Of a stretch of 64,000 nucleotides of DNA, positions 1-9,303 are shown piece after piece (the stretch's first letter is position 1; each line of letters starts with the position of its first letter). The notes under the pieces are model-generated. The model was not told the origin of the DNA. It saw only the letters and a list, made by a program, of their open reading frames with translations, and did no database searches. Origin of the DNA: Streptomyces sp. B21-083 (GTDB lineage: Bacteria; Actinomycetota; Actinomycetes; Streptomycetales; Streptomycetaceae); the NCBI RefSeq assembly GCF_036898825.1, contig NZ_JARUND010000001.1:2852001-2916000 (forward strand), given 5' to 3'. A program made the translations under genes and the position numbers.

Positions 1-580
1 GCGAGGTGTCGTACACATCCAGTCCGATGGCCAGATACGGCGCACCGAGCGCCGGCTGCACCCAGGCTCGGCGCAGCGAGCGGACCGCCGGGGTGCGGTG
101 GGCGTTCTGTGAGAGGAGGGCGTAGAACTGCGGGATCTCGATACCCGGCTCGGCCAGTCGCAGGGGTCCGGCGGGCTGGCGCTCCAGGCCCGCGGCGATA
201 CGGCGCAGATCGAGCCAGGGGATACCGACGCCGCCGCCCGGGGAGTGCGGGTTGAGCCAGATGCCGTACTGGTCCGGGTACAGGGTGCGGGCCACGTCGA
301 GGCCGTCGACCACCTCGTACGACCTGTTCCAGCCACTGACCGACAGTTCCTGGGCGGAGGTCACACAGGGCGCGTAGCCGTACCCGTCGACCTGCATGTT
401 TCCGTACTGCGCGTCGGGGGAACCGGCCTGTCCGTGCCAGAGCAGCATCCAGATCTGGCCGGAGGACGGGGTCGCGAGGGCGCGCAGGAGCGCCTCGTAG
501 GCGTCGTAACGCCCGGGCGTCACCTGGCGCAGCATGTGCTCGACCTGACCGGCCGCGGCCGTGCCCGACGCGCTCACCAT
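1..580 (-). CDS. SseB-family protein (C-terminal end cut off by window edge)
   Basis: The frame opens at an ATG (578-580, minus strand) with AAGGGG about 5 nt upstream and runs uninterrupted off the left edge, so only about 193 N-terminal residues are present. The protein starts MVSASGTAAAGQVEHML and contains IWMLLWHGQAGSPDAQYGNM and a later block with YGIWLNPHSPGGGVGIPW. This resembles the proteins annotated in Streptomyces as 'enhanced serine sensitivity protein SseB', which commonly occur as two adjacent genes. The next gene (760-1557) is a second member on the same strand, 179 nt upstream. SseB was named in E. coli for altering serine sensitivity when overexpressed; its biochemistry is not settled. 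Location beside the glycine/serine genes fits a link to serine metabolism, but that is inference. Confidence 0.75.
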   Translation of the reverse strand, partial: MVSASGTAAAGQVEHMLRQVTPGRYDAYEALLRALATPSSGQIWMLLWHGQAGSPDAQYGNMQVDGYGYAPCVTSAQELSVSGWNRSYEVVDGLDVARTLYPDQYGIWLNPHSPGGGVGIPWLDLRRIAAGLERQPAGPLRLAEPGIEIPQFYALLSQNAHRTPAVRSLRRAWVQPALGAPYLAIGLDVYDTS

Positions 581-720
581 TACCGCCCCTTCGTAACCCT
601 GACGAGTTGTGCGAGTTCAGTTTAAGCAGCGGCGCTGACAGACACGGTCTGTGGAAGCGGCCCAGGAGCTGCCCAGGAGCTGGAGACTTGCTGTGTTCGG
701 GCGGCCGCGGGCCCATTGTG

Positions 721-756
721 GCTGGTCGCGCGGTTCCTCGCGCCCCTTTGGGGCGC
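721..756 (-). terminator. Intergenic hairpin repeat downstream of sseB
   Basis: A perfect stem, GCGCCCC (740-746) / GGGGCGC (750-756) with a TTT loop, follows directly after the stop of the minus-strand gene at 760. The adjoining sequence (GGTCGCGCGGTTCCTCGCGC) is of a type scattered between genes in many Streptomyces genomes. It probably ends sseB transcription. There is no T-run, as is usual in this genus. Confidence 0.55.
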
Positions 757-759
757 TCC

Positions 760-1557
760 TCAGCCCCCGTGTTGGTAGAAGGGGCGGACCTTTGCCCGCA
801 GCCAGTCCGTCACCGGGTCCTGGGCTATGTCCAGGAAGACGAGGTTCACCGGCCAGGGGGAGGGGGTGTGGCCCAGGGCCCTGGCCAGGGCGTCCATGGG
901 TATGGTGCGGACCACCGGGTCCCAGGGGGAGAGTTCGACGCCTATGAACATGACGGGGGCGGCCGTTTCTATCGTCGCCAGGCAGCGGCGGGCCGTCCGG
1001 ACCACGCCCGTGCCGGCGAACTCCGCTGTCGCGGCGGCGAGGAAGTCGACCGGGTCCTGCTGCCAGTCGGGCTCGTAGAGGCGGACCCGGCCGCCGCCCG
1101 CGCCGTCGAGGAGGGTGCGGCCGGAGCGGCAGAGCTGGGCCACGGCCTGCGGGGGCAGCGGGGCGCCGACCACGCCGTCCGGGTTCACGGCGATGCCGAC
1201 CTGGGGCGGCAGACCGCGGGCGAACTCGACCGCGGGGGCCACGGTGTACGACACATGGCCGCCGACGACCTGCCGGAACTGCTCCTCCGAGCTGAAGACC
1301 GGCACGTACGCCTGGCCCGCGATGTCCATCGTGGGCAGGTCGAGGGGGCCGCTGTAGGGGCCGCCGCCGGACGGAAGGGGGACCCAGACGAAGCTGCGGC
1401 CGAGGACCTCGACGATGCGGGCGCCCGCGCCGGGGACGCCGAGAGAGGCCGAGAGCACCTCCTCCAGCTCGTTGCCGGGCCATCCGCCGTGCGAATGGGG
1501 ATGCGCCTGGGGGAAGCCCCCGGGAAAGTCCGGGGTGAAGTCCGCCGGGATGTCCAT
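760..1557 (-). CDS. sseB: SseB-family protein
   Basis: 265 residues starting MDIPADFTPDFPGGFPQ. An in-frame ATG 21 codons upstream exists, but the inner start fits the family better. Blocks such as WPGNELEEVL near the N-terminus, VLGRSFVWVPLP and LPTMDIAGQAYVPVFSSEEQ are typical of SseB N-terminal domains. A C-terminal domain with YEPDWQQDPVDFL follows. The role is unproven in actinomycetes; the E. coli namesake affects serine sensitivity. It lies between another SseB-like gene and a P-loop ATPase, all on the minus strand and divergent from the glycine cleavage genes. Confidence 0.8.
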   Translation of the reverse strand: MDIPADFTPDFPGGFPQAHPHSHGGWPGNELEEVLSASLGVPGAGARIVEVLGRSFVWVPLPSGGGPYSGPLDLPTMDIAGQAYVPVFSSEEQFRQVVGGHVSYTVAPAVEFARGLPPQVGIAVNPDGVVGAPLPPQAVAQLCRSGRTLLDGAGGGRVRLYEPDWQQDPVDFLAAATAEFAGTGVVRTARRCLATIETAAPVMFIGVELSPWDPVVRTIPMDALARALGHTPSPWPVNLVFLDIAQDPVTDWLRAKVRPFYQHGG

Positions 1558-1650
1558 CTGCCTACCGCCTGCTGTGAACCGCTGTCCTGAGTCCCTCAAG
1601 GGGAGTCCCCTCATGGGCAAAACCCTAACCGGCCCCGCCGGATACGGCGG

Positions 1651-2331
1651 TCAGTCCGCGAAGTCGATCCTGCGCAGGATGTCCGCCGCGTCCCGGTCGA
1701 TCAGCACCGCCGAGCCGCAGCCGTCCGGCAGGTTCCCCTTCTCCACCGAGCGCAGCAGCCGCGAGGCGGCCTGACGGTGACGCAGGAACGCGTACCGCGA
1801 GACACCCCGACCCCGTTCACGCTGGCCCTCCAGCGCCTCACCCGGGGTGACGTCGAGGAGGAGCAGATGGAGGGTGCCGCCCCGGCGGCGGGCCTCGCGG
1901 GCCAGCCAGCCACGCACCCAGGCCTGCGTACCGCAGTCGTGCACGACGACTCCGGCGCCGGAGCGCAGGGCGCGGCGCAGTCCGGCGTAGTGGGCGAGGC
2001 GGACGAGGGGGCGGTAGACGGCGTAGGGAAGAAAGGAGGGCGTACGGGCGTCCCAGTCGTCGCGGGTGTTCTGCGAGTCGATGCCGGTGGCGCGCACCGC
2101 CCGGCGCATCAGTGTGGACTTGCCGCTGCCCGGCAGGCCGGTGACCACGACGAGGTCGCGGGCGCCGAAGGTGAGGCCGTACGGGCTGTGGCCCGAGCGC
2201 TCCCGCAGATCGCGGATCACTGGTTCGGGGCGCGCCGCACACGCCTCCCGGGCGGGGCCGGACGACTGCCTGGGCAGCGCGTCGGTCAGTACGAGGGCCG
2301 AGGTCGTCGCGTACGCCGTGGTCCTGTTCAC
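1651..2331 (-). CDS. P-loop ATPase/kinase-like protein
   Basis: 226 residues. A Walker A motif GLPGSGKS sits at residues 65-72, preceded by hydrophobic DLVVVTG. Downstream are DDWDARTP, an HDCGTQ block and LLLLDVTP, the pattern of small AAA/zeta-toxin-like or nucleotide/sugar kinase P-loop proteins. 'RERGRGVSRYAF' resembles a lid segment. The substrate cannot be named. The start at 2331 is the first ATG; residues 1-40 look poorly structured, so the true start could be a little downstream. It is divergent from the gcvT riboswitch leader and upstream of sseB on the same strand (93-nt gap). Confidence 0.7.
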   Translation of the reverse strand: MNRTTAYATTSALVLTDALPRQSSGPAREACAARPEPVIRDLRERSGHSPYGLTFGARDLVVVTGLPGSGKSTLMRRAVRATGIDSQNTRDDWDARTPSFLPYAVYRPLVRLAHYAGLRRALRSGAGVVVHDCGTQAWVRGWLAREARRRGGTLHLLLLDVTPGEALEGQRERGRGVSRYAFLRHRQAASRLLRSVEKGNLPDGCGSAVLIDRDAADILRRIDFAD

Positions 2332-2567
2332 CGTGTTCGTCCTCCCATGGGGTCGGGAAGTACCGTCCCCGTCGAGTGTAAAGAGAAGGTAATACGCGGT
2401 GTCTCTCGGTAGGGTCCGATTACTGCAACAGGCCTGCTACAGGGCGGTATGTGAGCAGAGTGTGCGCCTGCGGCCGGGCCGTGTCCCCTCTGTGAAGGGT
2501 CCCCCTGCCGTGCCGAAGCAATGCGTGCGATGATGTGCCCGCCAACTGCATACCGGCCGCTTGAATC

Positions 2568-2790
2568 CGCGCGGGAGAGTTCCGGGACCCCATGGGTACC
2601 CGGGCGCCGAAGGAGCAAGTCCCTCCCTTGAATCTCTCAGGCCCCGTTACCGCGCGGGCGAGGCACATCTGAAAAGCGGGTCGCGGGTCGTCATGACCGG
2701 TGGCTCCACCCACGGTGCAAGTCAGTGACCTGCCGTTTCACCGGCGGTCATGACGAACCTCTCAGGTTCCGATGACAGATGGGGAGGAAC
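2568..2790 (+). promoter_or_regulatory. Tandem glycine riboswitch upstream of gcvT
   Basis: The first aptamer begins GCGGGAGAGT (2571-2580), has the conserved CGCCGAAGGAGCAA segment (2605-2618) and the CTCTCAGG element (2634-2642). A second, more diverged unit follows: GGTGCAAGTC (2714-2723), CCTCTCAGG (2758-2766) and GATGACAGATGGGG (2771-2784). Two aptamers in tandem before glycine cleavage genes is the classic gcvT arrangement, in which glycine binding switches expression on. It ends about 35 nt before the gcvT ATG, so control is probably at translation initiation or by a short expression platform. The boundaries are approximate. Confidence 0.88.
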
Positions 2791-2822
2791 GACCTCGCCG
2801 TCATGCCCTGGGAGCACTACCG

Positions 2823-3956
2823 ATGAGCAGCACCTCTCCGCGTCTTACCGCCCTCGATGCCCTGCATCGTTCGCTGGGCGCCACGATGACCGACTTCGCC
2901 GGCTGGGACATGCCCCTGCGGTACGGCTCCGAGCGCGACGAGCATCTGGCCGTGCGCACGAAGGCCGGCCTCTTCGACCTCTCCCACATGGGCGAGATCA
3001 CCGTGACCGGGCCGGAAGCCGCCGCCCTGCTCGACTACGCGCTGGTCGGCAACATCGGGTCCGTCGCCGTCGGACGCGCCCGCTACACCATGATCTGCCG
3101 GGCCGACGGCGGCATCCTGGACGACCTCATCGTCTACCGCCTGGCCGAGACCGAGGCCGGGTCTTCCACCTACCTGGTCGTGGCCAACGCCGGCAACGCG
3201 CAGATCGTGCTGGACGCCCTCGTCGAGCGGTCCGACGGCTTCGACGCGCTGGTCCGCGACGACCGGGACGCCTACGCGCTGATCGCCGTACAGGGCCCGG
3301 AGGCCCCCGGCATCCTCACCGCCCTCACGGACGCCGACCTCGACGGCCTGAAGTACTACGCGGGCCTGCCCGGCACGGTCGCCGGTGTCCCCGCCCTGAT
3401 CGCGCGCACCGGATACACCGGTGAGGACGGCTTCGAGCTGTTCGTGGCGCCGGGTGACGCGGAGAAGGTGTGGCAGGCGCTGACCGACGCGGGCACACCC
3501 GTCGGGCTCGTCCCCTGCGGACTGTCCTGCCGGGACACGCTGCGGCTGGAGGCGGGCATGCCGCTGTACGGGCATGAGCTGAGCACCTCCCTCACACCCT
3601 TCGACGCGGGGCTCGGCCGGGTCGTCAAGTTCGAGAAGGCGGGCGACTTCGTGGGTCGCGCGGCCCTGCGCGAGGCCGCCGAGCGCGCTTCGTACGAGCC
3701 GCCACGGGTACTCGTCGGCCTGGTCGCCGAGGGCCGTCGCGTCCCGCGCGCCGGGTACGCGGTCGTCTCCGGCGGCCAGGTGATCGGCGAGGTCACCTCG
3801 GGCGCCCCCTCCCCCACCCTCGGGAAGCCGATCGCGATGGCGTACGTCGACGCCGCGCACTCGGCGCCCGGTACGGCGGGTGTCGGCGTGGACATCCGGG
3901 GCAGCCACGAGCCGTACGAGGTCGTGGCACTGCCGTTCTACAAGCGCCGGAAGTAA
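2823..3956 (+). CDS. gcvT: Aminomethyltransferase, glycine cleavage T protein
   Basis: 377 residues. T protein takes the aminomethyl group from the lipoyl arm of H protein, transfers the methylene to tetrahydrofolate and releases ammonia. Recognisable blocks are TDFAGWDMPLRYGSERDEHLAVR near the N-terminus (the residues around the D and R are typical), FDLSHMGEI, DRDAYALIAVQGP and RDTLRLEAGMPLYGHEL. An upstream in-frame ATG at 2772 lies inside the riboswitch and is rejected; the ATG at 2823 has GGGAG 8 nt before it. It is the first gene of gcvT-gcvH-glyA-sdaA and is controlled by the glycine riboswitch. The gcvP gene is not nearby, which is common in Streptomyces. Confidence 0.96.
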   Translation: MSSTSPRLTALDALHRSLGATMTDFAGWDMPLRYGSERDEHLAVRTKAGLFDLSHMGEITVTGPEAAALLDYALVGNIGSVAVGRARYTMICRADGGILDDLIVYRLAETEAGSSTYLVVANAGNAQIVLDALVERSDGFDALVRDDRDAYALIAVQGPEAPGILTALTDADLDGLKYYAGLPGTVAGVPALIARTGYTGEDGFELFVAPGDAEKVWQALTDAGTPVGLVPCGLSCRDTLRLEAGMPLYGHELSTSLTPFDAGLGRVVKFEKAGDFVGRAALREAAERASYEPPRVLVGLVAEGRRVPRAGYAVVSGGQVIGEVTSGAPSPTLGKPIAMAYVDAAHSAPGTAGVGVDIRGSHEPYEVVALPFYKRRK

Positions 3957-4095
3957 CCCCGGCCGCGGCTCCGGCGTCAGAAGCAGCCGGTGTCCCGACC
4001 GTGCGGCGTCCCGTGTCCTGCCTACTGTCGGGCAGGCGGTCTCCCCGTAGTACCCCATGCATGACCAGTCCCCCGCGTACAGGAGAATTCAGGCC

Positions 4096-4473
4096 ATGAG
4101 CAACCCCCAGCAGCTGCGCTACAGCAAGGAGCACGAGTGGCTGTCGGGCGCCGAGAACGGCGTCTCGACGGTCGGTATCACCGAGCACGCGGCCAACGCG
4201 CTCGGCGATGTCGTGTACGTACAGCTTCCCGAGGTCGGTGCCACCGTGACCGCGGGTGAGACCTGCGGTGAGCTGGAGTCGACCAAGTCGGTCAGCGACC
4301 TGTACTCCCCGGTCACCGGTGAGGTCACCGAGGTCAACGAGGACGTCACGAACGACCCGTCGCTGGTGAACTCCGCCCCGTTCGAGGGCGGCTGGCTCTT
4401 CAAGGTGCGGGTCTCCGACGAGCCGGGCGACCTGCTCTCCGCCGACGAGTACACCGCGATCTCCGGCAGCTGA
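4096..4473 (+). CDS. gcvH: Glycine cleavage system H protein
   Basis: 125 residues, the normal H-protein length. H carries the lipoyl arm that shuttles the aminomethyl group between P, T and L proteins. The lipoylation site is K64 in [16 protein letters not shown]. The N-terminal RYSKEHEWL and [12 protein letters not shown] are family hallmarks. The chosen ATG has AGGAG upstream; an earlier in-frame ATG at 4057 would add 13 atypical residues. It lies 139 nt after gcvT and 37 nt before glyA, and is probably co-transcribed with both. Confidence 0.97.
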   Translation: MSNPQQLRYSKEHEWLSGAENGVSTVGITEHAANALGDVVYVQLPEVGATVTAGETCGELESTKSVSDLYSPVTGEVTEVNEDVTNDPSLVNSAPFEGGWLFKVRVSDEPGDLLSADEYTAISGS

Positions 4474-4510
4474 GTCCCCAGGCACAAGGACGTAAGGACG
4501 TAACGACCCC

Positions 4511-5773
4511 ATGTCGCTTCTGAACACTCCCCTGCACGAGCTCGACCCCGACATCGCCGCCGCCGTCGACGCCGAGCTGAACCGTCAGCAGTCCACCCTG
4601 GAGATGATCGCCTCGGAGAACTTCGCTCCGGTCGCGGTCATGGAGGCCCAGGGCTCGGTTCTCACCAACAAGTACGCCGAGGGCTATCCCGGCCGCCGCT
4701 ACTACGGCGGCTGCGAGCACGTCGACGTCGCCGAGCAGATCGCGATCGACCGGGTCAAGGAGCTGTTCGGCGCCGAGTACGCCAACGTGCAGCCGCACTC
4801 GGGAGCCTCCGCCAACCAGGCCGCGCTGTTCGCGCTGGCCCAGCCCGGCGACACCATCCTCGGCCTGGACCTGGCGCACGGCGGCCACCTCACCCACGGG
4901 ATGCGGCTGAACTTCTCCGGCAAGCAGTTCGACGTGGTCGCCTACCACGTGGACGAGGCCGGGCTGGTCGACATGGCCGAGCTGGAGCAGCTCGCCAAGG
5001 AGCACCGCCCGAAGGTGATCATCGCGGGCTGGTCGGCGTATCCGCGTCAGCTGGACTTCGCCGAGTTCCGCCGCATCGCGGACGAGGTGGGCGCGTACCT
5101 CTGGGTCGACATGGCGCACTTCGCCGGTCTGGTCGCGGCGGGGCTGCACCCGAACCCGGTGCCCTACGCGGACGTCGTCACCTCGACGACCCACAAGACG
5201 CTGGGCGGCCCGCGCGGCGGCATCATCCTGGCGAAGAAGGAGTTCGCGAAGAAGCTGAACTCGTCCGTCTTCCCGGGCTTCCAGGGCGGCCCCCTGGAGC
5301 ATGTGATCGCGGCGAAGGCCGTCTCCTTCAAGGTCGCCGCCTCGGACGACTTCAAGGAGCGCCAGCAGCGTACGGTGGACGGTGCGCGCATCCTCGCCGA
5401 GCGCCTGGTGCGGGCGGACGTCGGTGAGCACGGCGTGTCCGTCCTGTCCGGCGGTACGGACGTCCACCTGGTCCTCGTCGACCTGCGCGACTCCGAACTG
5501 GACGGCAAGCAGGCGGAGGACCGCCTCCACGAGGTCGGCATCACCGTCAACCGGAACGCGATCCCGAACGACCCGCGTCCGCCGATGGTGACGTCGGGCC
5601 TGCGGATCGGCACCCCGGCGCTGGCCACCCGCGGCTTCACGACCGAGGACTTCGAGGAGGTCGCGGACGTCATCGCCGAGACCTTGAAGCCGTCGTTCGA
5701 CGTCGACGCTCTGAAGGCGCGCGTCACGACACTGGCCGACAAGCACCCGCTGTACCCCGGCCTGAACAAGTAG
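4511..5773 (+). CDS. glyA: Serine hydroxymethyltransferase
   Basis: 420 residues, full length. This PLP enzyme interconverts serine plus tetrahydrofolate with glycine plus 5,10-methylene-THF. The PLP lysine is K229 in [25 protein letters not shown] near residue 34, [13 protein letters not shown] and [16 protein letters not shown] are all present. It sits between gcvH and sdaA, which links glycine, serine and one-carbon flux under the glycine riboswitch. Nothing looks damaged. Confidence 0.98.
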   Translation: MSLLNTPLHELDPDIAAAVDAELNRQQSTLEMIASENFAPVAVMEAQGSVLTNKYAEGYPGRRYYGGCEHVDVAEQIAIDRVKELFGAEYANVQPHSGASANQAALFALAQPGDTILGLDLAHGGHLTHGMRLNFSGKQFDVVAYHVDEAGLVDMAELEQLAKEHRPKVIIAGWSAYPRQLDFAEFRRIADEVGAYLWVDMAHFAGLVAAGLHPNPVPYADVVTSTTHKTLGGPRGGIILAKKEFAKKLNSSVFPGFQGGPLEHVIAAKAVSFKVAASDDFKERQQRTVDGARILAERLVRADVGEHGVSVLSGGTDVHLVLVDLRDSELDGKQAEDRLHEVGITVNRNAIPNDPRPPMVTSGLRIGTPALATRGFTTEDFEEVADVIAETLKPSFDVDALKARVTTLADKHPLYPGLNK

Positions 5774-5829
5774 TTCCCTGGCGGGGGCACCCGACGACGT
5801 GTGCCCCCGCCCTCTTTGGAGGAGTTCCC

Positions 5830-7197
<1,368 letters not shown>

Positions 7198-7265
7198 GGA
7201 GATGGGCCCTGACCAGTGCGTTCGTGTCTTTCAGCGCTGTCAGGGCCTTCCCTGCTTACTCGGCG

Positions 7266-7330
7266 GAAAGTCCCCGAGAAGTCCCTGGGACAGGCTTGAA
7301 AGTCCCCGGAAAGTCCCCGGGAAATCCCAC
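7266..7330 (+). repeat. Short AAGTCCCCG-type direct repeats
   Basis: Four near-copies of AAGTCCCCG(G/A)(A/G) lie within 65 bp just after sdaA. Related paired copies occur at 49462-49488 and 59148-59174. Clustered short direct repeats beside an att-like site could be integrase arm-binding sites, but no integrase is present to support this. The rest of the 261-bp gap between sdaA and abiEi shows no gene. Confidence 0.5.
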
Positions 7331-7411
7331 GGGATGGGTGTCTGACCTGGGGGTTCGCGACATCCGCGATCACTGTTCCAATCCGCCCTGACTGCCGACC
7401 GTCGTCAGGAT

Positions 7412-7458
7412 GTATCAAATCGATCCCCTAAGCCCACCAGAGGGGTATCATTCGATAC
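7412..7458 (+). promoter_or_regulatory. Candidate AbiEi operator (two GTATC-type palindromes)
   Basis: GTATCATTCGATAC (7445-7458) has perfect GTATC/GATAC arms and ends at the base before the abiEi ATG. A related half-matching copy, GTATCAAATCGATC, lies at 7412-7425. AbiEi-type antitoxins repress their own operons by binding inverted repeats with an N-terminal winged helix, so these are good operator candidates. There is no Shine-Dalgarno at the usual distance, so the transcript may be nearly leaderless. Confidence 0.55.
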
Positions 7459-8073
7459 ATGAGTGCTGCGGAGAACTCGCGCCTGAAGCAGCGACTGGCC
7501 AGCCTGCCCCCTACCTTCACGACGGCGCAGGCACGTCAGGCCCTGCTCTCCCCTCGCGATCTGGCGTCCTTGGTGGCGGAGAGGGAGACAGACGAACTAT
7601 CCCGTGGGGTGTACCGGCGTGCAGACGCCCCAGAGACCGCACATTCAGACCTGCTGGCCGTGTGCGCGCGGGCTCCTCACGCTGCCGTGTGTGGTGAGTC
7701 CGCCCTGGCCCTGCACGAGCTGATCGACGACATCCCCGCAGCAGTGCACATCGCCGTGCCGCGTGGTACACGCCGCCCCACGATTTCCTACCCGCCGACC
7801 GTGGTGGCGCAGTACGCCTCGAAGACCTTCGCCCTCGGCGTCGAACGGTTCGAAGCAGCCCCAGGAGAAACCGTCCCCGTGTATAGCGCCGCCCGCAGCG
7901 TCGTCGACGCGATGCGCCACCGCAGCCGCATCGGCGAGACCCTCGCCCTCTCCGCACTCGGCCGCTACCTGCGCCGAGACGGACGCAGGGGTGTCAGCGA
8001 ACTCCAGCGCGTCGCACGCGAGTTGGGCGCCCTCTCCGTCATCCGCCCCGCCGTAGAGGCGGTGCTCGCCTGA
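7459..8073 (+). CDS. AbiEi-type antitoxin (type IV TA)
   Basis: 204 residues. The layout fits AbiEi antitoxins: an N-terminal winged-helix region (about 1-60, LPPTFTTAQARQAL...LSRGVYRRAD), then a domain with VCGESALALHELIDD, HIAVPRGTRRP and a C-terminal helical part. AbiEi represses its own operon and counteracts the partner nucleotidyltransferase without a stable complex. It overlaps the toxin gene by one base (TGATG at 8071-8075), giving translational coupling. A damaged second copy lies at 49678-50285. It is placed at the left end of the island and may stabilise it. Confidence 0.85.
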   Translation: MSAAENSRLKQRLASLPPTFTTAQARQALLSPRDLASLVAERETDELSRGVYRRADAPETAHSDLLAVCARAPHAAVCGESALALHELIDDIPAAVHIAVPRGTRRPTISYPPTVVAQYASKTFALGVERFEAAPGETVPVYSAARSVVDAMRHRSRIGETLALSALGRYLRRDGRRGVSELQRVARELGALSVIRPAVEAVLA

Positions 8074-8972
8074 TGGCCAACCCCCCGCGCGACACCCCCG
8101 CCGGCCGCGTCTACAACGACCTGCGCAACCTGGCCCGCCGCACCAGCCGGTCCACGGACGAGATCATGGTCGAGTACGTCCTGGAACGGTTCCTCTATCG
8201 CTTGGCCGCATCGCCCCTTGGCCGGGACCACTTCGTTCTCAAGGGCGGCCTACTCCTCGCCCAGTTCGGCGCACGCCGGATGACCCGCGACATCGACATC
8301 CTCGGCCGCTCGTTCCCCGGCACCGAAACCGAGATCGTCCACAGGATCGCGGCCATCGCCGCTACCGAGATCGACGACGGCGTCGTATTCGATGCCGCGA
8401 CGCTCAAGACCGTCCCTATCCGCGAGGAGGACGAGTATCACGGTCTACGCCTGTCCATGGCCGCATCCATCGCCCGGGCCCGGCTCAAGCTCCAACTCGA
8501 TGTCAGCTTCGGCGACCCCGTCACCCCCGCCCCGCGGATCATCGACTACTCGCAGCAGCTCGCAACGGAGAGCTTCCAGATCCTCGGCTACCCACTCGCC
8601 ACCGTCATCGCCGAAAAACTCTCCACCGCCGTCTCACTCGGCGACCTCAACACACGCGACCGCGACTACGGCGACCTCTACCGCCTGCTCACCCTCAACG
8701 ACCTCGACGGCCAGGAACTCACCACGGCACTGGCCGCCACCGCCGCCCACCGCGGCATCACCCTGAAACCTCTCAGCACCGCCATCACCGACCTCGGCGA
8801 GCGTCGCCAGACCTCGTACACCGCATGGCGCCGTCGGCAGGGTCCCGCTGCAACCGGCTACCCTGAACGCTTCGTTGACGTCGTCCGGCAAGTCACCGAG
8901 TTCGCAGACACTCTCCTCAACGACGATGCCACCACCCGTACATGGAGTGCAGCAACCTTCACATGGTCATGA
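8073..8972 (+). CDS. AbiEii/AbiGii-family nucleotidyltransferase toxin
   Basis: 299 residues. The nucleotidyltransferase core is visible as FVLKGGLLLAQFG (residues 54-66) and RDIDILGRSF (72-81), with D73 and D75 as the likely metal ligands. A later conserved block is GYPLATVIAEKLSTAVSLG. Members of this family transfer nucleotides to targets such as tRNA and cause reversible growth arrest or phage abortive infection. The start overlaps the antitoxin stop. The C-terminal end (after about residue 285) is unremarkable. The truncated copy at 50285-50689 is nearly identical over its first 110 codons. Confidence 0.85.
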   Translation: MANPPRDTPAGRVYNDLRNLARRTSRSTDEIMVEYVLERFLYRLAASPLGRDHFVLKGGLLLAQFGARRMTRDIDILGRSFPGTETEIVHRIAAIAATEIDDGVVFDAATLKTVPIREEDEYHGLRLSMAASIARARLKLQLDVSFGDPVTPAPRIIDYSQQLATESFQILGYPLATVIAEKLSTAVSLGDLNTRDRDYGDLYRLLTLNDLDGQELTTALAATAAHRGITLKPLSTAITDLGERRQTSYTAWRRRQGPAATGYPERFVDVVRQVTEFADTLLNDDATTRTWSAATFTWS

Positions 8973-9005
8973 ACCAGTCCTGACTGGCCGAGTAGAGCGT
9001 CAGGG

Positions 9006-9033
9006 TTCGAACCCGAGACCTACGCATTACGAG
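9006..9033 (+). repeat. Left 28-bp repeat of tRNA-Thr(CGU) 3' half
   Basis: Positions 9006-9033 are identical to 49334-49361. Read on the minus strand they are the anticodon loop (CTCGTAA) through T-arm of a tRNA-Thr with anticodon CGU. The flanking acceptor-stem bases are not conserved here, so this is only the core. tRNA 3' halves are typical attachment cores of actinomycete integrative elements. The surrounding 8973-9303 stretch holds no other gene. Confidence 0.7.
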
Positions 9034-9303
9034 ACCATGAGCGGTCGTGTTGCGTGGTGTCCCGTCGTGCTGTTCTGTGACATTTTCCCTGGTCGGAGCA
9101 TGTGCTGCAGGATGACTAGTGCCACCCCGTGATGCGCTGTCCAAAGGCGTCTGTCCACCGACTGTCCACCGGGCGACGTTGTCGCAGGCTCGTCAGTGGA
9201 ACTGCCGCTGGACTGTCAGCGATATTGGCCGACTGATCGGTGAGACGGGCGGGGGGCTGTCAAGCCCCTACAAACCTCGGAGCAGGCCAGCCCGCGTCGG
9301 CTC

